This document shows positions 11,032-22,662 of a DNA stretch of 64,000 nt, one piece after another. The notes beneath the pieces are model-generated. The model did not search any database, was not told where the DNA came from, and saw nothing but the letters and a program-made list of their open reading frames with translations. Made by a program: the position numbers and the translations under genes. Within the stretch, counting starts at the first letter, position 1, and each line of letters starts with the position of its first letter. This DNA comes from Actinostola sp. cb2023 (lineage: Eukaryota; Cnidaria; Anthozoa; Actiniaria; Actinostolidae): positions 174,501 to 238,500 of the forward strand of contig JAUJYZ010000465.1 in assembly GCA_033675265.1 (NCBI GenBank), in the 5' to 3' direction.

Positions 11032-11688
11032 CTATCATCACAAGGTGCAATCCAGGACGTCATTTTTTTCCTCTTATACACTAATGGTAAAACATGTCGT
11101 ATTTATATGATTTCCTTATTTTTGTGACGTTTGGTAAACTATTATTTTGTGTTTGAAAGTTTTGACCTATTATTTTATGGGTACCCTGTGTCATTTGCAC
11201 ACTGGGAACAATAGTCCCTTTTCGCGTTCACAGATACCGCTGTAAAACTGCTGTACTTATTGACAACAGACGCATTTGTACAGGGTTAGCCTCGAGTCAG
11301 TGTAAATTGTTCACAAATATCAACAAGAACACGAAAACATGTTGACATGAAACAATAGAAACATTTTTGAATTGCACGGTCTGTTCTCTGAATCGAGGCT
11401 AAGCCTGTACAAATGCGTCTTTTGTCAAAGACAGCGGTCATCTCTAAACAACGTGAAACGGGACTATTCTGAAAGATATCGTACGTAGTTTAAAAATTAT
11501 ATAACAGTAACACTTCGGACACTCAGACATCAAATTGCTTAAGCGACTATCACATGCATCATGACGAGATCTGTTACCTGTTTCACAAAGCGTGTGCAAA
11601 CCCATGATACCGCATGAAAGACCGATCGCTTAATCATCTGAGCCAACTGGAAGTTGGTGGTGATATGTGATTAGTTATCTATAACTAT
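11032..11688. other. Transposon interior, non-coding 3' flank
   Basis: Between the left TIR and the transposase stop codon. An internal dyad is visible: TTTGTACAGGGTTAGCCTCGA near 11275 and TCGAGGCTAAGCCTGTACAAA near 11392. No gene. Confidence 0.7.
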
Positions 11689-14600
11689 CTATAATTCGAG
11701 TGCTCTTTTTATTTCTTTTCTGGTAAGGATCTCTTCTGCTTCTCTGACGTAGTCTTCATCTTCTTGTTCTTCTCCACGAGCAGCTGCATCGTCCATTGCC
11801 AATCGGCCACTCTTGTTGATCGATGAGAGCCTGCTGAAGTACCTTGAGACTTGGTCAGACGACAGCCATTCATCATTGCCAAAGACTTTCTTGCCATTCT
11901 CAGATCGGAGGCTCTTTATTTTGGAGGCGGTGTCAACTGGGTTTGATTTTATGCCGGTTTCTTCTCCCTTCAGAAATATGTCCTTAAGGAAGTTTCTAAC
12001 TTTCTCTGAGAACCGCGTTGCCTTCCGTGCCTTTTTCAGAGCCCATCCTTCATTGGCCGATGGTTTATCACTTTGACTTGTCATTTCTGGTTGTTCAGAA
12101 GACGATGTTAGTGGTTTCTGTATGTAGCTTCCTGACACTTCTCTACAGGTGTCTGCCCATTTGATCTTTACCATGTCGTACGTGGATTCCCTCTCTAGCT
12201 TTACGATGTGTTTGCCGATGTCCAGATGCATCTGTAAAGACTGGAATGATAGGTACGTCTTGATACACCCGTCTTCTGGACAGGAAAACAATTCATCTGA
12301 TGAATCATCAGCCTGTGGAACCTCTACCAACCTTTCTTGATTTTGTGAAACTTGTGGTGTACGTGTTGTGTTAGTTGCAAGTGACTTGAACACTCCAATT
12401 TGTTCTCTTGGCTGGCCAAAAGGCTGGATGGTAATAATTCCCGTCGAACCCTGGAGTTTACCAAAACCTTTCAACTGTGCTTTTGAATACAGTTTTCCAG
12501 GTCCCACGTTGTATGCCCTCCAAGCTCTTAGGCCATTTGATTCAAAATGGAAGTTGTTGAGTGCTTGTACGCCTGGCATGGTGTGCGCGGTCATGGTTTG
12601 TTTGGTTTGGTCCATCTGGACGACTGCTGCATAACATCCCTTGACTCCTCCATAGGACTCGATGGCCGTCTTCATATCTTCGGCACTGAGGATGTCGTTG
12701 CCTTCGTTAATGTACCGCCGCATGTGGCTTTTAACAGTGGCAATGCGTCGATCACATATATCCTTACCAGCCTGTGGATCGCTGAAATCATATCGTAATA
12801 TATTTATTCCACTTCGTTTTCCCAGGCCAGGTAAGGACAATAGCAGGAAGGCAGTGTGGTAGCAGCCGGCATTATCCGATCGCAGAAATGCACTCTTTAG
12901 ATTTGGCATTGTTGATCGTAATGTATGCATAGTATCTTCCACGATCGAAGCAACAGCAAACCAGTTTTGAACGCACTGATTGAATACATGGATGTACGTC
13001 CTTGTCTGAAAAAGAGATAAAATAATGGTATTGCATATAAATCACCTACATGCACATATAGTATAGTAAGGCATGGTGAAAAGACAATTACCTCAATTTC
13101 TCCTTTTTCGTCCTTAGTGATGGCGACGGTCACATGCCACGATTTTCCTTTTTTGCCAAACCAATCTCTTTGTGTTTCTCTAAAACTAGATGGCAAAAAT
13201 TTCATAGCCCAATCCATTATCAGAAAGACTTGGTTCACGTTCAGACTATCAATGACATCACTCTTGGCCACATCTTGATGATTAGCTCTGAGGACATGGG
13301 CTTTCCATTCTTCGATTTTTAGTGCGGCCATGTCTACGTCATACTGAAGTTCCTCTTGAACGTCACTACTGCTATAAGGGAAACAGAACAACAATGTTTA
13401 ATCCAATAAATAATTGAAAGTGTCGAATGCACTTATGGTATTCTTCATACCTATAGTTAATATTTGAGGATGATAATGACAACTGTAAGTCAACTATAGC
13501 ATTCTTCAAGTCTTCACAACGGTCACAGGTGATGAGGTGATCATGTGCGCATTTCCCATGGAACTCAGCATCAGCAATACTCATTGCGTAAACGCTGCAA
13601 TGGTCAGCGCAGCGATCAGCTCTAGAAACGTGGATCTTGTAGTCTGTTTTCAGGTAATGGCGAGCAGCTCTCAAACGTCTGGTAATGTCCTTCGATGTTT
13701 CTTCAGGAAGGCCTGTTCATAAATTAAGAAGCAGTATAGTAGTTATTGCTCTATGAAAATGTTGTGAGAGTTTTCGTGTAACAAACATACCGCACCTGCA
13801 CTTTGCAATTGATTGTTGAAGTTATTGATGAAATGACAAACACATATGTAATTCATTTCTTATTACCGAGTTTAGAGAGCTCATTTGAAGTCTCCTCTAA
13901 AGTCCCAAGGGCGCATACACCATCCGTCTGTGTGCTATCTAGACCAGCTAATGATTTCTTTTGAGACGCAGCGCAAACCTGAAATATGATTTAGTGTGAT
14001 TTAGTGTTGAGTCAAATTATAGAATATAGACTTCAAAATGGTACTTTTTCACGTGATCATGTGATTAAACTTGTTGCGTACCTTAAGAATGTTGAATAGC
14101 GTAGACCTTCCTAATGGTGAAAAGCCTGATTCCGCAGAATATGACTGGTATAGGTGGATGAGACGCGATGCTATCACCGTTCTCACAACATTAGGAATTT
14201 CAAGCTTTTGTCCATCCGACAGTTTGATAGATTTAGTTCCGTAAGCTACGTCTTGTAGGAACGACGGGCTTGAGATGAAATCCAGAAAATGGTCTACTTT
14301 GGACGGTTCTAGGCGGCAACGTTGCAAAGTCGGGGTTCAATAAGTTGACCAGGGATGTTTCGGTTGGCGTGCTTTCTAGCCTCATCAATTCTCCATATAG
14401 TCAGACCTGGGATTAAGCTCAGCAGTTCTGATTTTGAGTAATCTTTTACAAAAATGGACAGAATCTGTTGACGCGTGTACCATGACGTTGATTCCTCGTA
14501 CAATTTTACCAGACGATCAACCAGTACATTTTCAGGCATGTCAGTATCTGTGACCCGACTAAAATTCTGTGTTACTTGTTGAAATAACCATGCAGACTTT

Positions 14601-15092
14601 CCAGGGGCAATGGCATCTAAAACGGTTTCCACCGCCTGCACTGCTTTGCGTTTATACTAGCGATTGGTTGAAGAGGATATTTTGTCCACGTCACTACTCA
14701 ACTGTGAACGTATTGGGCTGACATTTCCATGGCTACACATTCTGATAAAACTGTTCAGCGAGTGCAGGTTGTGCTGAACAAGAGGGGTTGGCTGCCACTC
14801 TTGTGAGGTTTCTCCTTCAGGTACTGAGCCTTGCGAAGAGGAGGAGAAAACATCTGAGCTGGAATCGCTCCCAACTGTCACTTCAGTGGCAACCTATAAG
14901 GTAACAACAAATTGCCTGAAGTGCATTCAGTCAAAAGACTGATAAGTTTTGCAATCTGTGGCTTTTTGGATGATACTTTGCCATTTTATAAATTTAAAGG
15001 CCCAGTCAGATATTGATAGTCATACTGACTGGTTACTATTCCCTTCAATACCTATGATACCTAATCCATAGCACAATTGTTCTCCCTATGTC

Positions 15093-15421
15093 ACAGGCAG
15101 CCCAACAATTGCTTCTGAGGCTACTTAATAATAAATACAGTATATTTGTATGTGCGCGTCTTTTTGGGTTTCCTGTGGTAGAGCGCGTGCTCGCAATACA
15201 TATGTTGGGCTTCCTGTGCTTAGTAACGTATTATATTGGGCTCCCTGCGCGTCCCGCAATACGCACCCACACATATGTAATATTGAAAGTATTGAAACTT
15301 GTTCTGCGGGACGCACACAGGAAGCCCAACATAATACGTATTTCGCGCGTGCGCTCTCTACCACAGGAAGCCCGCGAAAAATTATTTAAGTAGCCTCAGA
15401 AGCAATGGATGGGCTGCCTGT
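15093..15421. mobile_element. MITE nested in transposase intron 2 (GGCAGCCCAA family)
   Basis: Terminal inverted repeats ACAGGCAGCCCAACAATTGC / GGATGGGCTGCCTGT with further internal symmetry (TTGGGCTTCCTGTG / CACAGGAAGCCCAA). 329 bp, non-coding. A related half copy is at 27872-28049. Confidence 0.85.
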
Positions 15422-15748
15422 CTATGCTAGGCAAAAATTACTAAACCTACCTCGCCAGGTATTGCTTCCGGTGCAATGAGCCCACTAGGTCCTGGGGTTG
15501 AAGGAGGAAAGGGTTGATCATCCAAAGGCTCACCAGTTGAGGTTTCACTCGTGATGGATTTTTGATGGCTATCAACTTCTTTCACGTGATCATTGCGACA
15601 CACCTTACATACACCTGTTCATTCCAAATTGAAATATTGTTTTTCAAAACGGAATAAGCATAGGAACAAATAATGTCAATCGGATAACAACTGACAATAA
15701 TTCGATAGATTAGCGGTTAAATAAGATGAATATCCGTAAAGTAGTTTG

Positions 15749-15772
15749 TAGGGTATGTATGTATGTATGTAT
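15749..15772. repeat. (GTAT)n microsatellite
   Basis: Run of GTATGTATGTATGTATGTAT in intron 1 of the transposase gene. Confidence 0.9.
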
Positions 15773-16589
15773 AGGGTTTCGTCAAGCGTAAATAGGGACT
15801 GGGAAAAAAACAACTTTACCCCTCGATTAAGCGCCCCCCCTTGATTAAGAGCAACTCCCCTCCCTTGAACACGGATTTTGAAAGAAGCGCCCGTCAAATA
15901 CGGTACAAATATTTTAAAACAACTTTAATACAATTCAGATCATGTTGCATCACGCAATGATAATAGGTCATTGTTAAAAGTACGCAAATCTCCTCTCCGC
16001 CTCTACACTCCTCCCACTACATCCCAAACCCTCCCCCTACCAAAAGGGATTTCTGTTAAATCTCATGTTAATGGAAGCATTTACTTACCAGCACCAACGG
16101 GAACTAGCGCTTGCCATATTAACATTATTTCCTTGCTCATTTTTAAAGGAACCCCTCTTTCCGGTTTGTTCTTTCGTTGCCGGTGATGTAGAGGATGTTG
16201 ACATTTTCTACTGTACCTCCATTGCATACCTAGCTCTGACCTGTGCTTTGGGCAGATTGTCTTCTCTTCTCCACTTTCATCAAACATCCCAGCACGAGCA
16301 AGTATGAGGTCTTTCTCGGAGGAAACAGTCGACTGTGATACTTTGACACTTCTGAGGTGAGACTTCACATTCTTTACGCAAGAGCTCAAGGGGAAGAAAC
16401 CTTTGTGACCAGGGAACCTTGTCGATATATCACAGCTACTGTTACAAAACACAGCAAACGAACAAGACAGGTCACCAGCCATCACATCACACTAGTTATC
16501 GTCGAAGTAAAGAACTCAAAGCAAAGCGAATGACTCGATACGTTTCAGATTAAAAATAAAAACGATGTTGCTCAATTCACTTCCGATAC

Positions 16590-17587
16590 AACCGCTGACC
16601 AAATAAAGACAAAACATGTCACGCATTATTTACCAGCTATCTCGGCGGTGTTCACAGATATAACTGTTATCTTCCATGGTGCAAGAGCGCACATTCCTAA
16701 AATAATAGATTGGTCACAGGTTTTCTTCCTCGAATGAAATAACAACAAATCTAGATTGCCGAGTTTCGGTGGGAATCTTAATTCGAGAAACCGGAGAAAG
16801 TAGGATGTGCGACACGCAAATTGTCGTCTTCTAGAAGTAGCGCTAAGTCCATAACTTTTTAAAAATACTACAAGGCGACAAATAACAAAGCATTAAATGT
16901 GGTAAGCACTTATAAACGACTATTGTAATGTATTTGGTGAGATAGAACGACAACAGTCTATTGTAAATGCTATTTGATTTGATTAATATCATTTTTATTA
17001 TTTTACGGCATTTTAATGTGAACTTTTGATAGACGTTATTTTCAAGAAGTTAGCTTTCGTCACGCAAGTTGCGTGGATTGGCGCTGACAAAATTTAACAG
17101 ATGCCAAAAATGTTATGGCTGATTCTGTCAGCCAAAGGGTAGGTTTAATAGAGGAAAAAACAACTGGCTTGATATAGTGTTGGCCTTTTGAGATATTTGA
17201 GTCCAAAGTACGGGATTTTCGTTTGAACTTTATGTTATTGCGTGACATGGTTGATAAATGACAGCCATAATTGACAGGTATTATAGCAATCTCATCATCG
17301 ATTTTTCTATGGTATCTTACAATATCAATAGTTGTTGTGGTATAGTGTCACTTGAAATAAATGTATATTGTGGACAGGAGCAGTGTTTGATTTGAGTTGA
17401 TTTCCCATTAGCAAATTTGGGAATTTTCCTGAAAAACGAGGGGGGTGGTCTAATTTCCAAAGGAAAAATCCAATATCCAAAATATTTTGGATTTTGGAGT
17501 TTCTATCCATGACCTTTAATTTGTATAAGTTTGATCGAAATCGGTGAGATAGCATGTATCACCCCTACCTGGTCCTCTCATGGACAC
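16590..17587. repeat. Right terminal inverted repeat of the 7.7-kb transposon
   Basis: Mirror of 9910-11031 without the 124-bp extra segment. Its outer end, GGTCCTCTCATGGACAC, abuts recombinase coding sequence at 17588. Confidence 0.92.
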
Positions 17588-17875
17588 AAATTTAAATTTG
17601 ATAAGCCAGAAATTTAAGCTGGCTTTCGTCATTGAAGTTAAAGGCGTATCCAGTGTTTGAACGAAGGATACGTTTAATCCTAAAAGATTAACTTCGCATT
17701 CTGGGAGCTTATTATTCCTTTGACTCCTCCAATTCTCAAATATACGTACACCCCATCGAGTCTTGTATTGTGTAGTTTTAGGAATTGACTGGCCGACTAC
17801 CATTTTTGTTTCTTCCAATGTTTGAGGTTCTTTAAACCTCCGTTTCTTTTGCTTAGAACCTAGCGCTTCGGCCAT
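17588..17875 (-). pseudogene. Tyrosine recombinase (Crypton-like), N-terminal part cut off by the transposon
   Basis: 96 codons from an ATG at 17875, open until the transposon end. A basic start (SKQKKRRFKEP) is followed by TTQYKTRWGVRIFENWRSQRN and TKASLNFWLIKF. These are the N-terminal core-binding-type segments found before the catalytic domain in Crypton / DUF3504 proteins. The next coding piece is at 9909, reading TLLTDKDGAAYVEKTMYQII, the expected continuation. The gene was therefore intact across this point before the 7.7-kb insertion. An in-frame GTG lies upstream, but the ATG is the likelier start. Confidence 0.75.
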
Positions 17876-18083
17876 GCTTACCGCTCGCACTGAACCATGT
17901 GAGAGCCGAATTGAATACTGAATTCATTGCCGGAAAATATTTAAAAATTCCGATCCACTGTGTGGAATTCTCGCCTAAACAATTTGGAACTTTGTGTATT
18001 GTCTTATATTTAATTATTTCTCTTCATATAATTCTCTGGCACATGAATATTTAGAATAGTATGAGAAGCCATTTCAAAACCTC

Positions 18084-18194
18084 GTGAGTGTTTTAGACGT
18101 GATTTCTAGATCCGCGTGCCATAAACAATGGCTCGGCTACGCCTCGCCATTGTTCATGACACTTGGATCTAGAAATCACGTCTAAAACACTCAC
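18084..18194. repeat. Inverted repeat, GTGAGTGTTTTAGACGTG arms
   Basis: 30-bp perfect outer arms (GTGAGTGTTTTAGACGTGAT... / ...ATCACGTCTAAAACACTCAC), then an inner CAATGG / CCATTG dyad around CTCGGCTACGCCTCG. Confidence 0.9.
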
Positions 18195-18600
18195 TCGGAT
18201 TTGAAATATTACATCGCTTTGTTACTTTGAATACAATAAAATATCTCAGTCATTAAAAAAATGCAGTGGTTCATTTAGACTTGCCACAAGTCGACCTCTC
18301 CGGACCTACGGACACTCGGACACACTCCGTGCGAGCGAAGCGAGCACCGGAAGTGAGCGACGAAGTCGCGAATTTCCGACGAGCGACGGAGTCGCGAGAG
18401 GTCAACATACTTGGTCAACGGGGAACCGAAAAATTGAAAAGGACTTTTAGAAAGTCTATGGTTCATTGTTCACGGTGCTTTATGTTAGATCATATTATAA
18501 TGATCTATATCTATATATATGATTTCACTCACAAATAGTCTGGATAAGAATCCCTGGATAAATACAACGCAAATGATTATATTCAATATTTCAGTCCATG
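18195..18600. other. Unassigned, with a GC-rich GAGCGACG-type patch
   Basis: 18296-18412 is unusually GC-rich for the window and repeats GCGAGC/GAGCGACG/GTCGCGA words. No convincing coding content. Confidence 0.5.
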
Positions 18601-18880
18601 GGTTTACGTAAGCTTTAAGTGATATTTATTCTTACCTTAAAGTGATCTTTATAGACCTTTAAGTGAACTTTATGGAGTATTTAAGTTGTGTTTAAACAAA
18701 CTTTAAGTCACATTTAAGTCATGGAAATATCAGCTTAAAGATAGTGTTTCATTAAGGGAGGTTTAAGTCAATGCGTAAAGTTCACTTAAAGTTCAACTTT
18801 ACGAAAAGTAAAGGTGGCGTAAAGGAGCTTAAATCCTTGGTTTAAGTCACCTTTAAGGTGTCTTTAAGCTTGATTAAATC
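18601..18880. repeat. TTTAAGT-rich irregular repeat
   Basis: The heptamer TTTAAGT or its reverse complement ACTTAAA (and one-base variants) recurs roughly every 10-25 bases on both strands, without a fixed period. Not an ordinary tandem repeat. Confidence 0.75.
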
Positions 18881-19099
18881 TGATCTTTCATGCTGTGACG
18901 TGTCAAATGATAATAATATTATCATGCATGCATTTATATAGCACCTACACAGATCGGCTGTAGGCGCTTTACATAATTTTTTTGTAATCTATTCTAACCC
19001 AACTCGAGTTAATTCTATTTAAACCTTGTAGTTTCAACCCTCGAAAATCAGATGATCTTATAAAGTGATAAGTGGTGGCTACCTATATGCATCCTTAGG

Positions 19100-19571
19100 C
19101 CCCGTCCACACTCAGTAATCCGTTTCTGAAAACCTCCGTTTTCCATTGACCGAAAACGCATAAAAAGCTCTGCGTCCACATTAGCGTTTTCACATCGTTT
19201 TCGACCGTCCACACTAGGGGATGAAAACGATGATCCAAAGATGCGTTTTCGTCACCAAGTTCTGCTCGGACGTTTTTTCTGTTCAATACGCATGCAGCTC
19301 CATTAGCGCCAGCGATACTATTGGCTATTCCCACGGGAAACTGGGGCTGAGTTGTGACGTAAGCGTTTCTGCATGAAAAGCTCCGTTTTTGCCGTCCACA
19401 CTAAAATGATAGACCTGCGTTTTCAAAAGTTTCCGCTTTGGAAAGCGTTTTCGAAAACCTCCGTTTTCATAGATAAATATCTCCGTTTTCGATCGTTTTA
19501 GTGTGGACGCTCGGTAAAAACGCATAAAAAAGTATGCGTTTTCAAACGAAAACGGAGTAGTGTGCACGGGG
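19100..19571. mobile_element. hAT-like MITE with CGTTTTC-rich interior
   Basis: Ends CCCCGTCCACACT and AGTGTGCACGGGG are inverted repeats. CCTTAGG flanks both sides (19093-19099 and 19572-19578) as a 7-base duplication, close to the 8 bp usual for hAT. The interior repeats CGTTTTC/GAAAACG many times on both strands. Confidence 0.8.
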
Positions 19572-19740
19572 CCTTAGGCCCTATAATTTATATAGTGCGC
19601 TTTCGCGCAATTCGTTTGAACACGCATGCATTTAAGTATATGAGTGCTGCCATGAGTGGGAAACCTGCTGTACCGTGACACTCAAATGGCTTCCTTTCTA
19701 AACCAAGCAGTCAAAAAGCTTGCAGATGCATCTCATCCAA

Positions 19741-19925
19741 TCAAACTCTTTCAATTGCTTGGTTTCAATCAGCTGTTAAAACTCCTTGAATCTCATTATT
19801 TGCTTCAAATGACGGGCAAACACTGCCCTCCATGTGCTATCAAGGAGAGAGTATTCTATTGAAAAGGTACAATTCAGCTGATGAAAATTCCTCACGAGAC
19901 CGGAAGTGACGTCTAATGAAATCAA
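19741..19925 (-). repeat. Dispersed repeat, CGTCA..CCGGTCTCGTGAGG family, copy 1
   Basis: Matches 30425-30600 and 48045-48230 (both plus). Shared words: CCGGTCTCGTGAGGA, CATCAGCTGAATT, TTCAATAGAAT, CTTGATAGCA and the distal CAGCTGATTGA. Confidence 0.8.
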
Positions 19926-20085
19926 GCAATACGGCACAGCCAGAGCACGGTACCGTAACTCTCCCACGTGCGCTGTTATAGTCGTTTTCGTATGAGTAGC
20001 ATATAATGGTGCGGTATATTGTGTATAAAACACATGCATACAATAATTTCTGCATTCTGATTGGCTAAGAGCAGCGCTGTTTTTA

Positions 20086-20285
20086 GGAACTTCAGTGCAG
20101 ATAAAAGGAAATTCAGTGCAGAAAAAAGGAAATTCAGTGCAGAAAAAAGGAAATTCGGTGCAGAAAAATGAAATTCAGTGCAGAAAAAAGGAAATTCAGT
20201 GCAGAAAAAAAGAAATTCAGTGCAGAAAAAAGGAAATTCGGTGCAGAAAAAAGGAAATTCAATGCAGAAAAAAGGAAATACTGCG
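20086..20285 (+). repeat. 21-bp tandem repeat, about nine units
   Basis: Unit close to TCAGTGCAGAAAAAAGGAAAT. The unit length is a multiple of three, so it creates long open frames on both strands. These are repeat artefacts, not a gene. ATTCTGATTGG motifs flank the array. Confidence 0.92.
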
Positions 20286-20640
20286 CAATTTCTTAATTGG
20301 CAAAAAAGCATTCTGATTGGTTCAAAAACAATAGAAAGTCAAAATTAGCCAATCAAAATTCAAGAGAATATTTGCAAGTCTAAAAACAGAATGGCAGACA
20401 GTTTGTTGAAAAGTGTACAAAGTGCCTCAAAAAGGCTACAGAACAAAAACTGGAGAAAATTGCTATGGGAATAGATATATGGTTATTAGCAAGCTGAGGA
20501 ATAGTCTGGTGGATATTGTTTTCTATCACTAGCCGTTCCGGCACGAATCGCGATCGCGAAAGCAGATGAAGAACTACAAAATCTCCTTTAAAGCTGGTAT
20601 ATATTGAAATATCTTGTGGTTTGCTTTGAGCTTGAGAAAA

Positions 20641-21097
20641 AGTGCCTATCACCCCTGTGAGATGTTTTAAAAATCTATTCAATACAAGCTGAATAGTTGG
20701 TGGGTTCAGTATTTTGTGATTTGAACCTTGCGTTTATGAGTTATAGAGCGGTTTGAAATCTCAATATGCAAATTTGATGACGTCTACTAAGACTTCATTT
20801 ATTATACAAAAACGCCCTTGTGCTGATTATTGACATTTGAAAACTTACAGAATATTTTCACAGTCTTTATAAATGATTTTATAACTTTTTCACCATTTCA
20901 AAAAATAAGCTCTTCTTGAAAAAGTCTAAATAAGTTATGGCAAATTCCTGGGTTGACGTCATCAAATTTGCATATTGAGATTTCAAACCTCTATAACTCA
21001 TAAACGCAAGGTTCAAATCACAAAATACTGAACCCACCAACTATTCAGCTTATATTGAATAGATTTTTGAAAGAATCTCACAGGGGTGATAGGCACT
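20641..21097. mobile_element. Foldback MITE, AGTG/TTAA family, copy 1
   Basis: Inverted termini AGTGCCTATCACCCCTGTGA / TCACAGGGGTGATAGGCACT, with symmetry running over 170 bases inward (GAACCTTGCGTTTATGAGTT / its complement). The right end is followed by TTAA (21098-21101); the left flank is GAAAA. Same interior as 62787-63186. Confidence 0.88.
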
Positions 21098-21101
21098 TTA
21101 A

Positions 21102-22350
21102 GGTATCATTTAGCGTTGCACGCGAAGAATTAAAAAAAAACTGCGTCATACCTGTGTTGGTGCCTGCTCTGTTTTAAAATGGTATCTTGTAGGGGTTGAA
21201 AACTCCCAGATTGGTGTCCTTAGGGGTTTATTTCAAACTAGTTTTCCGACGATCACGATCATACTGTATGTTAGTATGTTAGTGTGTTATGCCCGTCCAA
21301 TTTGAAGTAGGCTGTTGAACGGGGTAATAACAATCCCCTACTCTTACGAAGAGTTCAACAGGTTCTTTAATGTCCCCCGTGTGGAATATTTGTCTATGGA
21401 TATAATAGCAGGATCAGGCGAGAATTATCTGACTTTATATTAACAGCTATATATCAGAGCATGCAAACACCCACAACCATGACATCTCGTGGGTAGACTC
21501 CAGAATACTTGCCAGTGAGAATAACTGGATGAAAAGAAGATGGACGGAGGCTTGGTTAATTTCCAAAAATAAGAATGCAATTTTTAATAGAGACTGTGGC
21601 AGAACCATTCCTAATAATTATTTTCCTCTTTTACGGCATTAGTGTGAATTATTAGAATTAGCGCGCGCTATCAAAGTGTTCACTGAACGACTAAACAGCA
21701 ACGCGTTTGTCATTTGTCATGCTTTCTACATGTTTCTACGTTATCTGAAAGTTCGTAAGAATTGCTTTCATTCCCTGATAATAACATTTAATATTATAAA
21801 ATAATGTATATATAACGCGCGCTCTGATTGGTTAATTACTATGTTGATATGAGGCTATGTAAACATGGTTCATGACCTTGAACAACCTTGAAGCGATGCA
21901 GTGGATTTGATTGTAAAAATAATTGACCACAAATGTATTTTTTTCTGTTGTCAAACATGTATTATTTACTAAGCAAAAGCCATAGAATTACAGTTTTTCT
22001 TGTTTAGTTAAGTTCAAGTTCTATGTAGATGTGATTTTGATGATTTTAAACCGAAAATTAAGTAATTTTGCAAGAATTGAGCTTCAAGTTCAAACACGGC
22101 AAGAAACTCGACGAATCGTCCAATTATTTTTGTCCACAATAAACGAAGAAAGCTAGCTAAATATAACGGCTCAGTTTTCTCAATCACATACTAACCATTT
22201 TGTAAGTTATATATAGCTACACATATATTTTCTCAAGTGTACGACTGAAAATATCAAGAAAATATAGCCGAACAGTGAAAACAGTGAAAACAGAGCGATT
22301 CTTGTAGCTACACGGCGGGTTCACCTGAACATTCATATCTCTAGTAAAAT
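21102..22350. other. Unassigned stretch
   Basis: No gene recognised. Short (GTATGTTA)n-like run near 21266-21285. Confidence 0.45.
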
Positions 22351-22662
22351 ATGTCAAAGAAAAAAAATATCTTGAAATGTCTCAGAAACGTCCATCGTTT
22401 ATACATTCTTGTCGAGAAAAGCGACGAAAAGATTCAAAAATACGACAAAAACTGGATATTTGGCTACCTGACTTCGTGCTCCATTCATCAAGTTGTCAAA
22501 TATTTCAGAAAGTTTGACGATCGACTCTTCGTCATTGATCGTGATTCGGCTCAGCTTTTCTCACTTTTCTTCGTGTTTCGTGTTCACAGGATACAAAAAC
22601 AAAGTGTAACAAGCATTTTTTTTAGACTCGGCGTGTGCCACAGGCAGGCGCCCTCCGAGTAA
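22351..22662 (+). CDS. Unassigned 103-codon ORF
   Basis: ATG-initiated frame of 103 codons, Lys-rich start (MSKKKNILKCLRNVHRLY), hydrophobic middle (SLFFVFRVHR). No domain, signal peptide or splice context recognised, and no copy elsewhere in the window. It may be chance; it is listed because it is the only ORF of this size between 21.1 and 22.8 kb. Confidence 0.15.
   Translation: MSKKKNILKCLRNVHRLYILVEKSDEKIQKYDKNWIFGYLTSCSIHQVVKYFRKFDDRLFVIDRDSAQLFSLFFVFRVHRIQKQSVTSIFFRLGVCHRQAPSE

Larger units (their letters stand above)
11689..16482 (-). pseudogene. DDE/D-like transposase gene of the 7.7-kb transposon, seven exons, one stop and one frameshift
   Basis: Presumed to catalyse movement of the surrounding element. 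Exons with consistent GT/AG sites and phases: 16482-16089, 15614-15451, 14893-14082, 13978-13867, 13712-13451, 13371-13092, 13005-11689, about 1,113 codons. Exons 1-2 carry Cys/His-rich segments (SSCVKNVKSHL, QHPLHH, GVCKVC). Exon 5 has a Cys/His cluster (RCADHC, KCAHDHLITCDRC). Exon 6 has MDWAMKFLP (aspartate at 13212-13214) and DWFGKKGKSWH. Exon 7 has LRSDNAGCYH (aspartate at 12874-12876) and FSDPQAGKDICDR, a plausible DDD/E triad. It then has a C2H2 finger CPEDGC...MHLDIGKH (C-x4-C-x12-H-x5-H, about 12205-12285). Exon 3 has an in-frame TAG (14657-14659) and a one-base frameshift at about 14320-14335; the motifs resume in frame after each. I cannot name the superfamily. Confidence 0.75.
9910..17587 (-). 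mobile_element. 7.7-kb DNA transposon with about 1-kb terminal inverted repeats and a multi-exon transposase-like gene
   Basis: The ends are inverted copies beginning GTGTCCATGAGAGGACCAGG, left arm 9910-11031, right arm 16590-17587. They enclose one seven-exon gene on the minus strand. The element interrupts a tyrosine-recombinase gene: coding sequence stops at 17588 on one side and resumes at 9909 on the other. I could not find a target-site duplication. The left arm is longer by about 124 bp (10532-10655). A smaller MITE is nested in intron 2 of the gene. The superfamily is not one I can name; the transposase has DDE/D-like motifs. Confidence 0.85.

Noticed and set aside
11813..12862. Several plus-strand ORFs
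   Set aside because: Antisense shadows of transposase exon 7.
20086..20316. QKKGNSV- and FFCTEFP-type ORFs on both strands
   Set aside because: Generated by a 21-bp tandem repeat that is open in most frames.
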